From contig OX463864.1 in the NCBI GenBank assembly GCA_949825065.1, positions 11,211,787-11,275,786 of the forward strand: a stretch of DNA of 64,000 nt. The letters run 5' to 3'. A program made the position numbers and the translations under genes. Shown piece after piece: positions 20,805 through 31,597 of the stretch. Origin of the DNA: Odontocerum albicorne (lineage: Eukaryota > Arthropoda > Insecta > Trichoptera > Odontoceridae). The notes under the pieces were generated by a model. It was not told where the DNA came from and searched no databases. It was given only the letters and a program-made list of their open reading frames with translations. Every line of letters begins with the position of its first letter. Positions within the stretch are counted from its first letter, which is position 1.

Positions 20805-21175
20805 ATACTGAGGACAATTTGTAGATTACCAATGCTTGAAAGAATGAAGACATCAGAAATGAATCAGGATTAAATTGATGTTTTAAGTAAGAAGAAAAAA
20901 TGAGCTTTAAAATAGTTTGAACATGTGGAGAAAATGAATGATAAAGTGAATATACAAAGTAAGTGCACGGTGTGCATGGAAAAGGTAGACCTAGGAAAAC
21001 GTGACTGGACTAAACCGACTAGATTTTGAAAGAAGGTAAAGTGAGAAGTATGAATAATAGAAGAGTGTATATAACGAGATGTATCAATGGTATATCAAAG
21101 TGTTGTGCTTGGATAGAAAAGTTTAAAGAGATGGTATCTCTAAACGGCGTAAGAATATATATGTAAGTAGGAACA
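20805..21175 (+). pseudogene. RTE-A C-terminal fragment, variant
   Basis: gcgtatactgaggacaattt (RILRTI), gacatcagaaatgaatcagg, gtttgaacatgtggagaaaa (VEHVEKM), gtgcacggtgtgcatggaaa, aggtagacctaggaaaacgt (GRPRKT) and a CLDREK-like end. Same subgroup as 38512-39060. Confidence 0.75.
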
Positions 21176-21179
21176 ATAT

Positions 21180-21865
21180 ACAAATACTTTGACCTTATTA
21201 AGGTACCGACGGCCTGTGGATCGACTACTGCGAGCCTGTGGAAGGGTGGAAGTCCGCAGAATTCTGTTTGAGTAACACTGTTCTAGGAGGCATTCTACAC
21301 ACGCATTATCTAGGTATCAGAGTGTTAACAATCTTATTGATGTGCATAACGCAAATACACCTAGCTGCTTAATCAAACTTTGAGAATTACTAATTATATA
21401 GCCTATGTTAAAATTGAGATATATCTTTAAAAATCTGAACTTAAAGCTGCCAGCTTACCTACAATCAAGAAAAAGCTCATTCTACGTTTTAGCGCCAGCA
21501 AACTCAGCTCTAATCGATCGAAGTCTATTCGTCGAATCTACGTCAATCTTAGCTTTGCACGAATTCATAGAACACACCCCTAACACATAATTTCACCATG
21601 TATTGTTTTATTGTATACAGGCCTCATAATACGTGCTGGTTTGTCCGTACAATACATTCTGTGGGCAGGATCTGATTGATTGGAATGATAGGACAATACG
21701 AGTATATGTTGCATCCTATTGGAAACACGGAGCATAATTGATAATCGGTGGTACGGATACGGAAATGTTCATTATTAGGCATAATACATTTTCTTTTTAA
21801 AACCCGGCAGGTTTATCGTTTTGTTGAAATATCTTTCAACCAATGAGAAAGATATTAAAAAAATG
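21180..21865. other. No gene recognised
   Basis: Slightly less A+T-rich than average around 21200-21300 and 21430-21590. The 61-codon frame at 21405-21590 has no recognised motif. Confidence 0.4.
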
Positions 21866-21867
21866 TC

Positions 21868-22033
21868 TTTAACCTTTCCCTTCCTGTGATAAAAAAAATC
21901 CGCGCGTTCCGGTGCTGTGTATTCAACACACATCAATACACATGTAAAAATGAGCGATTTAAAATCGGAAAAATAAGAATATTCATAGCTAATCACTTAA
22001 ATTAATTAACTTTGAAGTCAAAAATGATAATAA
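21868..22033 (-). repeat. Dispersed repeat, inverted relative to 47460-47637
   Basis: cctttcccttcctgtgataa, ccgcgcgttccggtgctgtg, tattcaacacacatcaatac, acatgtaaaaatgagcgatt, taaaatcggaaaaataagaa is the complement of 47637-47460. At 47411-47440 the other copy has a tRNA-like head in front, so this is likely a SINE body. Confidence 0.8.
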
Positions 22034-22039
22034 TTTAAA

Positions 22040-22465
22040 TATAATTGTAAAAACATGAAAAAAACATCAGCCGACGTTCACAAAACGGGCGATGCGACCA
22101 CCTCAAATGGCTGCCCGAAAGCTACTGAAGCGAGAAAAGCGAGCGAACTGAGATTCTATTCTTGCGTGCCCATATACCGAAGTAGAGTGGGAGTAAGACG
22201 TGAATAGCGTCGATTCTTCACCCATAGCGGTTTTTTAGAATGAATATACCTACGTCACACACTGGCACACATTTGGTTGTATCGGGGAATTTATTCACGA
22301 TTTTCACAAAATATTTCTTATAAGTGCTAATTATTATTAATATTATTTTTTCATTCAATTCGTAAATGTATAACGGAGGAATACCTAAATCTGAACCCAG
22401 TATTTATTATATTTATAAAGTTATTAAAGTGTTAAGAAGCAATGTGTACTAGTTACATATCACAG
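22040..22465. other. Unassigned; small G+C-richer island
   Basis: 22070-22250 is richer in G+C (gccgacgttcacaaaacggg; agcgagcgaactgagattct) than both sides, with no frame or repeat recognised. Could be a regulatory or exonic remnant. Confidence 0.3.
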
Positions 22466-22469
22466 GACA

Positions 22470-22770
22470 GGAAGGGTTCCATTCCGGATTTTTCTTTTCC
22501 TTTCCTCTCCACCCTCCCTTCCTTTCGTTTTGATTGATGATATCTCACTTTATATGAAAAATAATGTTCGAGTGATTGTCTTTGTGGGGTTCGTGGGCAT
22601 GCACTCACGTATATGTTTATGGATTTCGTGGGGCTGGATAGTCATTTTAATGATTTATGCGCCCAAGTAACTTGCTTTATTTACTTATGTCTGGTTGGTT
22701 GGAAGAGATTGCCACTTGGCAATAAATCCACTAGATTTTATTTTCAATAAAAGTGTTAAATAAATAAATA
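22470..22770 (+). repeat. Family D element with B-box-like head
   Basis: ggttccattcc (22475-22485) fits a tRNA B-box, then the CT-rich block, gattgatgatatctcacttt, ttcgtggggctggatagtca, gtctggttggttggaagaga, ttgccacttggcaataaatc and aaaagtgttaaataaataaa. The best sense-strand copy of family D. Confidence 0.85.
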
Positions 22771-22794
22771 AGGGTTAATGAAAACCAGAATAGA

Positions 22795-22888
22795 TTTTTT
22801 TACAAAAAAGTGGGTACTTCGGGAACCGAACCAGCGTCCTTCTAGCAGAAAGGCGTCTTACTAATTGAGTCACGATGGTTTTTTAGAT
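22795..22888 (-). repeat. SINE-1 head
   Basis: gggtacttcgggaaccgaac, cagcgtccttctagcagaaa, ggcgtcttactaattgagtc is the complement of the tRNA-like head (A-box gactcaattagtaagacgcc). Confidence 0.65.
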
Positions 22889-22890
22889 TA

Positions 22891-23560
22891 CCACTTGGCC
22901 ATTAACGCGTCATACTGTTAAATGCAATTTAAATATTTTTTTCATTTCTAAGACTTGTTGAATTAAAATATTTTTCTCATATTACATTCATAAAGCACTT
23001 TACGTGCCTTTTTTAAAGGGAGTTACGCTATAGCGCAAATGAAAAAACGATCAACAATTGTTTCACTTGACGGAAAAAAATCGTTATACAGAATATTTTA
23101 AAATTAGAATTCAAATGAAATTTTGCGCGCGACGGACTCAGATTCACCCTTATGGAAGACAAAACCAAAACTTTTTGAGAATTTATTCTGATAAAATAAG
23201 TCAACGCTTATTCACATTTTGAAAAGGATATTAAAATCCTATATGAAAATTATCCCTACGAAAAAAAAGAAGATTGAAATGCTGCAAATGTTTGATGGAC
23301 ATTTCTGCCAAGTTCATGTTTCCCAATCGACAAATTGTTATGTGTTATTCTTTATTATAAATGCTTTATATTTCAGAATAAACTCTAGACTTTTCTTATA
23401 TATTATATTGATTTATTTATTCATGTTACACATCATGCACATTTAATATGCGTCGTATTTATATGTAATAAAATATTTGATAAACGAAATTTCGATTCAC
23501 GGACAAATCTCCATTAACGTTTTTCTTCCATAAATCGAAGTACATAGTACAAGCTTCTGT
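22891..23560. other. A+T-rich stretch, no gene seen
   Basis: No recognised element. The 75-codon frame at 23219-23446 is Lys/Ile/Phe-rich and featureless. Confidence 0.4.
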
Positions 23561-23562
23561 TG

Positions 23563-23640
23563 AACATAGTACAACCTGGCGAGCTTATTTCCTCCAACCA
23601 ACCAGAAAGGTGTAAGATCTCTACAGGTAATTTTCAAACA
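23563..23640 (-). repeat. SINE-1 3' tail only
   Basis: catagtacaacctggcgagc, ttatttcctccaaccaacca, gaaaggtgtaagatctctac is the tail and linker of SINE-1 without its head. Confidence 0.6.
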
Positions 23641-23743
23641 TGTTAATTAAAAAGGAAAAGAAAAACGTTCTGTTTGACAGTATTATGGTACTACAAATAT
23701 ATTTTAATATTAAAGTGGATTTGGAATATTGCATTTCAATGTA

Positions 23744-23932
23744 CAGTACCCGGCGGTAAGTAATACACATCGGGCTTAAGAAAGAGATTATCGGTTTATG
23801 GAGTGTCGTCTCTGTCGTTCATATACGTGTTCCGTCGCGATTTGTCAATCGCATCGTGCGACAGAGACGACGCTCTATAAACCGACAGTCACTTTCTTAA
23901 GCCCGATGTGTATTACTTACCGCCGGGTACTA
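23744..23932. mobile_element. Foldback MITE with TA target site, full copy
   Basis: Arms of about 80 bp: left CAGTACCCGGCGGTAAGTAA, tacacatcgggcttaagaaa, cggtttatggagtgtcgtct; right the complement of TAGTACCCGGCGGTAAGTAA with the same continuation. TA duplications at 23742-23743 and 23933-23934. The centre contains ccgtcgcgatttgtcaatcg, which is not in the inverted repeat. Related to 1513-1669. Confidence 0.9.
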
Positions 23933-24130
23933 TACTTGTGTGTTTGAATCTTGTTAATTTCTTTATAAAAACTGTTTTATTGTGTTTAAATTTGCAAGAG
24001 CCATTACCAAATAACCATGATGCACTTTGGCATATTATTTGTTATAAAACATTTATTTTTAACAAGAAACCATTAAAAAAAACTCGAGAAAAATCAGACA
24101 GAAAATCTATTAAAAAAAAACTGGTATTAA

Positions 24131-24192
24131 CATGAGTCAAACCTGCAGCCCCCGGACTGAATGACAGGTGTCTTATCAATCTGGCTACAGAA
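24131..24192 (-). repeat. SINE-1 head remnant
   Basis: gagtcaaacctgcagccccc, ggactgaatgacaggtgtct, tatcaatctggctacag is a decayed complement of the tRNA-like head. Confidence 0.6.
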
Positions 24193-25010
24193 TTTAAGTC
24201 TTATAATTGCAACTTAATATTATATTTTGAGAGAGGACAATTATTTTTCTTCATGCGTGAAATACATCATTCCATTATTGTCTTTAAAAATAACATTGGA
24301 ACGAAAATTGTTGAATTTTTAAATGTAAACAAAAATAGAACAAGATTAAATTAATATTTATATATATTACATACATACAAATATATCACGCTGTTTCATT
24401 AATAGGGTAAGTAAAGAGAACAAAGCGACATACTTATTTTGATTATTTCACACCTATACCTACAGCTCCTTAAATTTCTTTAACTTTTATCACTTGGTCC
24501 AACCATACTTTTCCTGATCTTCCTCTATCATACTTCCCAATAACATTCGTGATGTTTATTTATTTTATCAATTTGTGTCTATTACTTTGTTATATATTTA
24601 TTTTAACTTTATTTAGTATTGATATGTAAGAAAATAGATGTTTTTTCCTTTAAAAAAGTATCAAAAATGATCTCGTTGAAATATGTGAAAAGAAAAAAAA
24701 TACACAAATATGCTAAGATAGTTCAAAATAGCATTTCGTGTATGGGAGAGAATTGTGGATATAGAAAAACAATAAAGGAAGCCAAAGAAATTTAAACTTA
24801 AGTTAAGAGATTAAGTTAACTGAACAAAATATATAACGCCTAAATTACCGTCTTAATATTGTGCATACGTATATGCAATTTGTCTGCATTCTGTCAGGCG
24901 CAATCAAGAAAAACGTGAAAGATTACTTATTTTACTTTTATATTTTTCACTAATTTTAATCGATGTATTTCATATTTTTTTCAAAACGAAACAACTAGTT
25001 CACCCATGAC
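24193..25010. other. A+T-rich stretch with one RTE-A scrap
   Basis: 24470-24560 (cacttggtccaaccatactt, ttcctgatcttcctctatca) is the complement of the RTE-A RPRKVWLDQV-type block. The rest is unassigned. Confidence 0.4.
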
Positions 25011-25014
25011 GATT

Positions 25015-25115
25015 TTTATGGCCTAGTCGATAAGACACTGGACTTCCACTCGGAGGTTTAGGGTTCGATTCCCGATGGTACCCAAAAAAAAACAAAAATT
25101 GGTCCGGCTCTGGTA
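25015..25115 (+). repeat. SINE-1 head and linker
   Basis: tatggcctagtcgataagac (A-box-like), gttcgattcccgatgg (B-box) and ttggtccggctctggtaaaa. Looks like a tRNA by itself but lacks a paired acceptor stem and is one of many such heads. Confidence 0.75.
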
Positions 25116-25439
25116 AAACACTTCATCTATTAACAATATTTTCACGCGGTAGAATTGATAGTCGTGCGAGTGTTGATGCCTCTTCACTTGCTGGGTTGTA
25201 TTGCTATTTCGTTCAATGACCAAACGCGATTTCCGTGCCTATTCTAGTGCTCTTTAACCGAAGTCTCGATTAGTGTGATTGAAACCAATTTCATCTACCG
25301 GCCACACTTTTTAAATATCTGAATTACCAAGTTGGATAAATAGAAAGGTGCCAAGCGAAAGAAATGAGTATTAGCATCATTTTGCAATTAAGTCGATGAA
25401 AATATTTTTTACCCTCAAAGAATGATACCAAAATTATGA

Positions 25440-25575
25440 CGACCTCTGTAGCACAGTTAGTAAGACGATGGTCTTCCACCCGGAAAATTCAGATTTGATT
25501 CCCGATAATGTCCAAAAAATTAACAGAAAAATGGTCCCGGTTTTGTTAAGGTTAACTGTTAATAATACTCGCACG
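25440..25575 (+). repeat. SINE-1 head and linker
   Basis: gacctctgtagcacagttag, taagacgatggtcttccacc, gatttgattcccgataatg, then atggtcccggttttgttaagg. Diverged but complete in order. Confidence 0.65.
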
Positions 25576-25599
25576 TGCAAAATGCATGCGAGTGTTGCT

Positions 25600-26020
25600 T
25601 AAATATAAATAAATAAATAAATACAGGTTTATTGATAGCAACATAGTATGTACATAATACATTTAGACACATTTCAAGAACACATTGAAAGAGAATACAT
25701 TAAAAAAAACAGAAGCTATCAAAAGGTCTGGGCTCATTTAATAAAATCCCCCGGCCAAGATACACCCCACCAATATGGGGAGAGCCCAGCCACGGGGACA
25801 CCAGATGTTTTTCAGCCCACACCCTTGAACACGTAGAACAAGAAGATAAAAAAACACAAAAATAATAGATGACAAAAAAAATACATTCAAGAGAGGAGAC
25901 ATTAAAAGATCCGGGCTCATCCCACAAACATTCCCCCGGCCGAGATACACCCTACCAATGTAGGGCGAGCCCGACCGCAAGGGCATCGGGGGCTCTCCAT
26001 CCCACACCCTCGCATATCTA
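25600..26020 (-). repeat. Two family E LINE 3' ends side by side
   Basis: First copy 25600-25835: aataaataaataaatacagg, ttgatagcaacatagtatgt, agaagctatcaaaaggtctg, ccggccaagatacacccc, cagatgtttttcagcccaca. Second partial copy 25880-26020: ttcaagagaggagac, attaaaagatccgggctcat, ccggccgagatacaccctac. Overlapping open frames here on the minus strand come from this repeat. Confidence 0.8.
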
Positions 26021-26029
26021 GATTAATGA

Positions 26030-27440
26030 ATAAATAAAAAAACAAAAACGTATGGCAGAAAACAAAATAAAAAGTAGACCTACATATACCACCTCAGGTT
26101 AACTGACAGCAAGAACGAAAAAAAGAAAAGCCTCAAAGGAGTCCAAATTTTACAAAATGACAAATGGGAAATGAAATAGTTGAAACAACATTGAAATAGT
26201 TTCTTGTCCATGTGCAAGGATTTTTCCTAATCACGTGCTGTTGTATTTTCAACACGTACGATGACGAACTCAGTTCAGTTCAGTTCGATCCCATCATCAC
26301 CCACGCTGTTATGTGGGACAAAATAAGTCCCCATCCAGCGCGATCTACACTAGAATATCAAAATCTTCTTTATTTATTTTCATGAGCACTACGTCACGTC
26401 GTGATGAAGAAGGAACTGCCCAAAGAAACTCCTTCTCCGATGACGATACACATGTAAAGAATAGTAGTGACGACGGACTTAAGGTCCAGCACCATGGGAG
26501 AAGTAAAATGATTTGCAGCGCAGTACACATTTTCTTATAAAGTGACTTAAGGTCTGGAGTTCAAACAGCCCAGCAAGTTGTCAGTACTTTCACCAAAAAA
26601 AATTAATGCAACAAATCTATCCTTTGACGTCACTAGATTAGATTAGACAATCGGTCCGAAAATGAATCGATGTAAGGCTAAGTGAAGTTCTCTTCGGATA
26701 TTGCTGACTCGATTATCATCGCAGTACCACACAATACGCTCTGCGGATTGGTCCAGATGGCCGCAAAAATTGAAGCTAAAGAACCATGAAACCATGAAAC
26801 ATGAGAACCATGAAAGCTCCCATGGCCAAAGAGAAATTGGGGAGTCCAATCATTTGGATGCACCCACGGGAGCGAGGCGCACCCTGATGCAAGGACAAAA
26901 TTTAAATGTCTGTCTTCCGAAGGAGGAGGATGACCAACGATGTGGTCAAGTCAACAACTAGGCCTCTAGGCAGGCTTTAAATATCCCGTGAGGGGTCATT
27001 CCTGGTAAGAGGACGATGACAATAATGACGAACTACGAGATCCAATGAAAAAAATCGAAGATTTAAGAAACAAGCATTTAGTATCAACGATACAAAGTCA
27101 CGACAGTTGGCAGTTATGTACCTCGTAGCCCTGTAGTTTTAAAACCGAAAGCTCAATTAATAAGGCCGAAGAAAATATTATTTCCCTGCCTCGCCCACAT
27201 CGCCAGTTGGGATATATTGAAATTATCATCCGTCGTCCTGTCCCTCATATCTGAGGATGGCGGCAGCCATCAATAACCCTTTTAATGGTCTCCTTTCATC
27301 TGAATTTGTCATGTGTCGATCGGAGAGCATCAGATATTGAAATGTACCATACGAATTAATTAAAAACCCATGATAGCTGAAAAACCCACGATAGCTAAAA
27401 AATAAGCCTTACAGCGAATATACTCTTGTCACTCACAACT
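26030..27440. other. Unassigned, mixed composition
   Basis: Several short frames (26313-26540, 26345-26530, 26701-26961) in less A+T-rich DNA, none with a recognised motif. aaccatgaaaccatgaaacatgagaacc near 26780-26810 is a small local repeat. A (ttcag)-like run lies at 26270-26285. Confidence 0.3.
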
Positions 27441-27454
27441 GCTAAGCAGTCTGC

Positions 27455-27560
27455 CGACAATTTCCATGGCCTAGTTGGTAAGACACCTAACTTCCAACTC
27501 AGATATGCGGGTACAATTCCCATGGCACCCAAATTGTTTTTAAAATTGTTTTTTTAATTT
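27455..27560 (+). repeat. SINE-1 head
   Basis: atggcctagttggtaagaca (A-box), cctaacttccaactcagata, gggtacaattcccatggcac (B-box), followed by a T-rich linker. Confidence 0.75.
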
Positions 27561-27764
27561 TTTAAGTTATATTTTTATAAATCTTGTATTATTGATTAAG
27601 TTGGAAGTGCATTGGAGTAAATAATATCATATCTTGAAATATATACCACAGGTACGTATCACAAATAATATGTTTCTTTTGAAGGATCAAGATGCCTTAC
27701 GTTTTGATTTTTAAGATTTTCAGTATGATGTAAATGACACTTAAATATAATTTGTTTAGCCTAA

Positions 27765-27812
27765 CAGTGTTTATTCCACTTTATATAACGGTATAACATT
27801 CAACATGTTTTT
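27765..27812 (-). mobile_element. PLE terminal-repeat scrap
   Basis: aacagtgtttattccacttt, atataacggtataacattca is the outer part of the PLE terminal repeat. The rest is replaced by unrelated sequence. Confidence 0.55.
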
Positions 27813-28849
27813 TAAGTCACACTTCGTCCCACGGGACCTGGACAATTTAATTGTAGCTTTGCCTGAACCTCCCGTGGTACGTTTTCATGCATCCTCTAAC
27901 TGATTCAGACTAGAAACTTTTGAACCATAGTGGTAACATGATCAAACCGTGCTTCTGATTGTCTGTTATTATGCGTGTTTGTTGGGGTGGATAGGATATA
28001 TTTCAAATTCTATTCTGTTGGGTTCTGACTGCATCGCTCGGTCCAGAGTATAGAATTGTTCTCAACTTTCCATTCACAAGCCAAAATATAATTTTGACAA
28101 GTTGCGAATATTCGATGAAAACCTGTGAATATCCGGTGCGTGTTTCGTTTATTTGTTCCTGTTTGTTACCGGAAATGAGATATAGTCATCTCTCTTCAAC
28201 TATTGATCGCGGCCATTTTGAATTCTCCTCATGATTTGGCGGGGTGGGGGTTGGAAAATTGTTAGAGTAGGGGTAACGGCGGCGGACCGCGGGAGAAGGG
28301 GTTGCAACGGTGCAGGATGCAGAAGGGAGGAGGCTCTATGCAACTGCAGGCTTTGCAAAGCTGTGCACAATAACAAGGGGTTTTGAATCGAGGGTTTGTC
28401 AAATTACTGAAACACCTGATTTTGTTTCATTACATTTTTATTATCATTATACACTAGGGAGTTCGTATATTATCATACTTTTAAAGTTTTTATTTAAAAA
28501 TTTTAAAATGAAAAGAAAGATTCTAAAAAGTACTTTTAACAATTTTTTTTCGACAATTTATATTTTTTTACAAAATACGCATCAATGTCAAAACGCTTGC
28601 ATGACACATGCAATCCACTGTCAAAAACAATTACATAACAGGGTAAAAAATAACGACAAAACAAACATTTCGACTAACACGCTTAGTTATTATTTTTAAT
28701 CAAATATTATCAAATAACAAAAAAATTAAAGGATGAAAGTTTATATATAATATAATGAAAACAAGAAAAATAAAACTTAAGTATTATCTTTGAAATAGCT
28801 TAGTAATAACTACCAAATCAACAAACGGGTTTTCAATACTCAGTTTATC
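27813..28849. other. Unassigned, with a G+C-rich TGCA cluster at 28240-28390
   Basis: 28200-28390 is strongly G+C-rich for this window (ggcggcggaccgcgggagaa) and has seven TGCA within about 75 bases (28303-28369). The 129-codon frame at 28310-28699 begins here but soon becomes A+T-rich filler with no motif. Confidence 0.35.
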
Positions 28850-28985
28850 CACTGAGATATCGAAAATATTGAAACCGGAAAATACATTCAATAAAGTCAT
28901 TCCGTGTGCGCGTGACGATGTTCTTAACATCTCAGATCATGAATACTGCACCGAAAACAATCTTAATTCACGATTACCTAAATAA
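28850..28985. repeat. Dispersed repeat shared with 3690-3835
   Basis: aaagtcattccgtgtgcgcg, tgacgatgttcttaacatct, cagatcatgaatactgcacc, gaaaacaatcttaattcacg match the earlier copy in order and orientation. Confidence 0.75.
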
Positions 28986-28989
28986 TTGC

Positions 28990-29320
28990 CCGGTACATAA
29001 AACAAAAATGTTTCAATCAACAAAGGGTTTGTTATATTTCCTGTTAGCAATTTATTCATATTTATAAACAGGTGCAATTAATATCGCTAAAGAAGTTATA
29101 TACACACAAAAAAATGAGATAGAATCAGGAGTAAACTCTTTTATAAAGACTTTTCCCTGTTTTAGAATTATGTTAATTTGGTTACCCTCTGTTTTCTTAG
29201 GTATTACCAAACTTCTCGTATCTTTTATAACATATATGGGTCTATACCCTTGTATAAAATCCATAAAGTTTGTAACAAAGAGGTCAACACACTTCTATAC
29301 CACAAGACACACTCTTCCTT
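28990..29320. other. No gene recognised
   Basis: A 70-codon minus-strand frame (29264-29052) has a plausible composition but no recognised family. Left as unassigned. Confidence 0.35.
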
Positions 29321-29329
29321 CATCTTAAA

Positions 29330-29410
29330 CTAAATTGGATTTCAACAGGAATCAAACCCGTAACTTCGGATTAGAGGGCAGGCGTTTTACCAAATAGGCT
29401 ATGGAAGTAG
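29330..29410 (-). repeat. SINE-1 head
   Basis: ggatttcaacaggaatcaaa, cccgtaacttcggattagag, ggcaggcgttttaccaaata, ggctatgg: complement of the tRNA-like head, well kept. Confidence 0.75.
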
Positions 29411-29734
29411 GCATTATTGATATGCTATAATTTTCTTTGGACATGTAAATATTCACTTAATACCTGAGAATTATGTCTCTAGGATTTTTTTTAATCTTTT
29501 ACGATTTATCGGAAACACAGAGATGCCATCAAACGTCTCCACCCATGTCGGTCTGCAGCCTGGTGTTTCACATCCTTCGAATTTGTGGCTGAACCAATTC
29601 CAAGGCGATCGATCCTTGACTTTTCCTACAACCCGAGGTCAAATATTAAAATCATAACTTAAATAATTTGTCATTTTTCTTCTCTTTTGTTTTTGACTTT
29701 CAAAACGATTTTTTTAGTACGAGTATATAGTAAA

Positions 29735-29905
29735 ATTTGGCGAGTTTGTTGCCTGGTATGGTAATCTCTTCCAGCCAACCAGAAAGGTGCTAAAGACGCC
29801 TTAAGTTTAAATTAGACCAGAAACCTTTTAAAAAAATCTGTGTTCCAACGAATCGGACCCGCAACTCCCGGCTTGAAAGGCATGTATCCTACTAACAATT
29901 AATAA
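29735..29905 (-). repeat. SINE-1, near full length
   Basis: Tail ttgttgcctggtatggtaatctcttcc, agccaaccagaaaggtgcta, linker aaaaaaatctgtgttccaac, head gaatcggacccgcaactccc, ggcttgaaaggcatgtatcc. Confidence 0.75.
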
Positions 29906-30169
29906 ATAAAAATGTTTTTTTCCATATAAGTGGAACCGAATCCCACAAAGGACAATGAAATTTAATAACATTGTTTTTTTTTACATATACTTAGGTTTGA
30001 TAGTATATTTATACGCATAAAAGATCTTCAACTTATTTGAGATTTTTGTGCTTAAAAATAAATCTCCAAGGACTAACTGAAATGAATTTTTTAATGGAAG
30101 AAATGTAGGAAGACATAAAAAAGGGAGATTGTGTTTTAAATGTAGTTATATGGGTGGCTAAATTCTGAT

Positions 30170-30325
30170 ATTGTATTTCACTTTCGTTGTATACAGTTCA
30201 ACAAGGCAAGTTTACTGTCATTTGGTTATTTCTTCCAGCCTATCACAGAGAAAAATAAAAACCGTTAGTCAACACCTTCTGGAAACGAAAACAAATTTAA
30301 ATTCCCTTGGGTGAAAGACGGACAT
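30170..30325 (-). repeat. SINE-1, decayed
   Basis: ttgtatttcactttcgttgt, atacagttcaacaaggcaag, cttccagcctatcacagaga, and a poor head (ggtgaaagacggacatctta). Confidence 0.55.
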
Positions 30326-30339
30326 CTTATGGTATTATT

Positions 30340-30530
30340 GTATTGTTTTACAGTTTTGTTGTTACCAGTACAACCTAGTGGACTTATTTTCACGTGGCAA
30401 TCTATTTCAACCAACCAGATAGATTTTTAAAGAGATCTTAAGTAAACACAGACTGAAATCCTTTTTAAAAAAATCTGGATTCTAACGGGATTTGAACGCG
30501 ATAGGCGTTTTACCAACTAGTAACGAAGAA
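30340..30530 (-). repeat. SINE-1, near full length
   Basis: ccagtacaacctagtggact, tattttcacgtggcaatcta, ttcaaccaaccagatagatt, aaaaaatctggattctaacg, ggatttgaacgcgataggcg: tail, linker and head in order, with part of the anticodon-arm-like region missing. Confidence 0.75.
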
Positions 30531-30589
30531 TGTCGGAGTTGTTCTATCGTCTCTACCTACACCTTTAGAAAACAGAAAATGTACTTATA

Positions 30590-30665
30590 TGTTGACGCGG
30601 GATTAGAACCACCAACCTCCGAGCTGGGAGACAGGCGTCTTACTAACTAGACAACGTTGGACTTA
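30590..30665 (-). repeat. SINE-1 head
   Basis: acgcgggattagaaccacca, acctccgagctgggagacag, gcgtcttactaactagacaa: well-kept tRNA-like head complement. Fifth SINE-1 piece in 1.35 kb. Confidence 0.7.
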
Positions 30666-31002
30666 ATTTCTCTCTTTTTGTTACTTAAAAAGCTGAAACC
30701 AAATGAGATGTATCAAAATTATTACAAAAAAAAGGTGTCAAACAATATGACTGAGATTTAAACCCAAAGCTTCTAAAAGGATTTACACGTTCACATAAAT
30801 TATTGTAGATTAAAAAACCTTAACACTAAATCTTAACATATATGTTTTACACTGAAGATATTAGTATTTAAAGTTGAATTTTGTACAAATTTGCTGTAGC
30901 GTGGTCAAATAAGGGAGTGATGTTGTCCAACTCAAATAAAAGTATTTTGTATTTAGGCTAAGCTATTAATTCGAGCTCAAATAAGAGAATATACATATTA
31001 TA

Positions 31003-31595
31003 TTGGGTCTTAACATAAGTTGTGTCCATTTTTTCCAAATGAAGAGAACAAGAGGACACAGCAAAATAAAAATTACAACAAATTAGTCAATAATGTATTC
31101 CACTTCATTATTTCACAACAAATTAGTCAATAATGTATTCTCCTTCATTATTTACAACTTCTTACCAACGTTCTTCAAGTTTTTCAATGCCTGTGCGATA
31201 AAACCATCCGGTCTTGACCATGTCTGCAATTCGTCCAACCATGTCTGCAATCCAACGTCATTATTGAAACAAAAACCATCGACGAGCTGTCCTTTCATTC
31301 ATAGCGTCTTCACCGTACACTTCGCAAATATCGCGAGCAGCTTTGGCAGCTTTATTCCCTCGATTGAACACGAACATAAGGTGTCGAAAATGCTCACTTT
31401 CGTCTACTTAACATTCCATTTTGAAGACTAGTAATCAAATAAAATAATATATGTAACGTAAAAGCAAACACAATATATTGTAGAGCAGAACATTTTCTTT
31501 CGGATAACGTATAACGTTTACCATTTTGTTTTACTTTTGGTGCTCATTTTTAAATTTGGAAAAAAATAGACACAACTTATGTTGTTAACACCCAA
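31003..31595 (-). mobile_element. Internally deleted mariner, 593 bp, both ends and TA duplication kept
   Basis: Inverted ends TTGGGTcTTAACATAAGTTG (left) and the complement of TTGGGTGTTAACAACATAAG (right), both followed by TGTGTCyATTTTTTyCCAAAT. TA flanks at 31001-31002 and 31596-31597. The minus strand retains the transposase N-terminal helix-turn-helix (FVFNRGNKAAKAARDICEVY, then NERTARRWF) joined after a short gap to the C-terminus (FYRTGIEKLEERW, stop, VVNNEGEYI). The whole catalytic D,D34D domain is gone. A 45-bp direct duplication (caacaaattagtcaataatg) lies at 31076-31155. Cannot transpose by itself; could have been mobilised by an intact relative. Confidence 0.9.
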
Positions 31596-31597
31596 TA

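Noticed and set aside
25018..25082. tRNA gene
   Set aside because: A- and B-box-like blocks are present, but no paired acceptor stem is visible and the same head occurs more than a dozen times with SINE linker and tail. Same reasoning for heads at 27455, 42990, 39165 and 59255.
28310..28699. 129-codon gene
   Set aside because: No recognised domain. The start is in a G+C-rich TGCA cluster and the rest is A+T-rich filler; no splice or promoter evidence.
31093..31431. 112-codon plus-strand gene
   Set aside because: It is the antisense shadow of the deleted mariner, whose real coding remnants lie on the minus strand.
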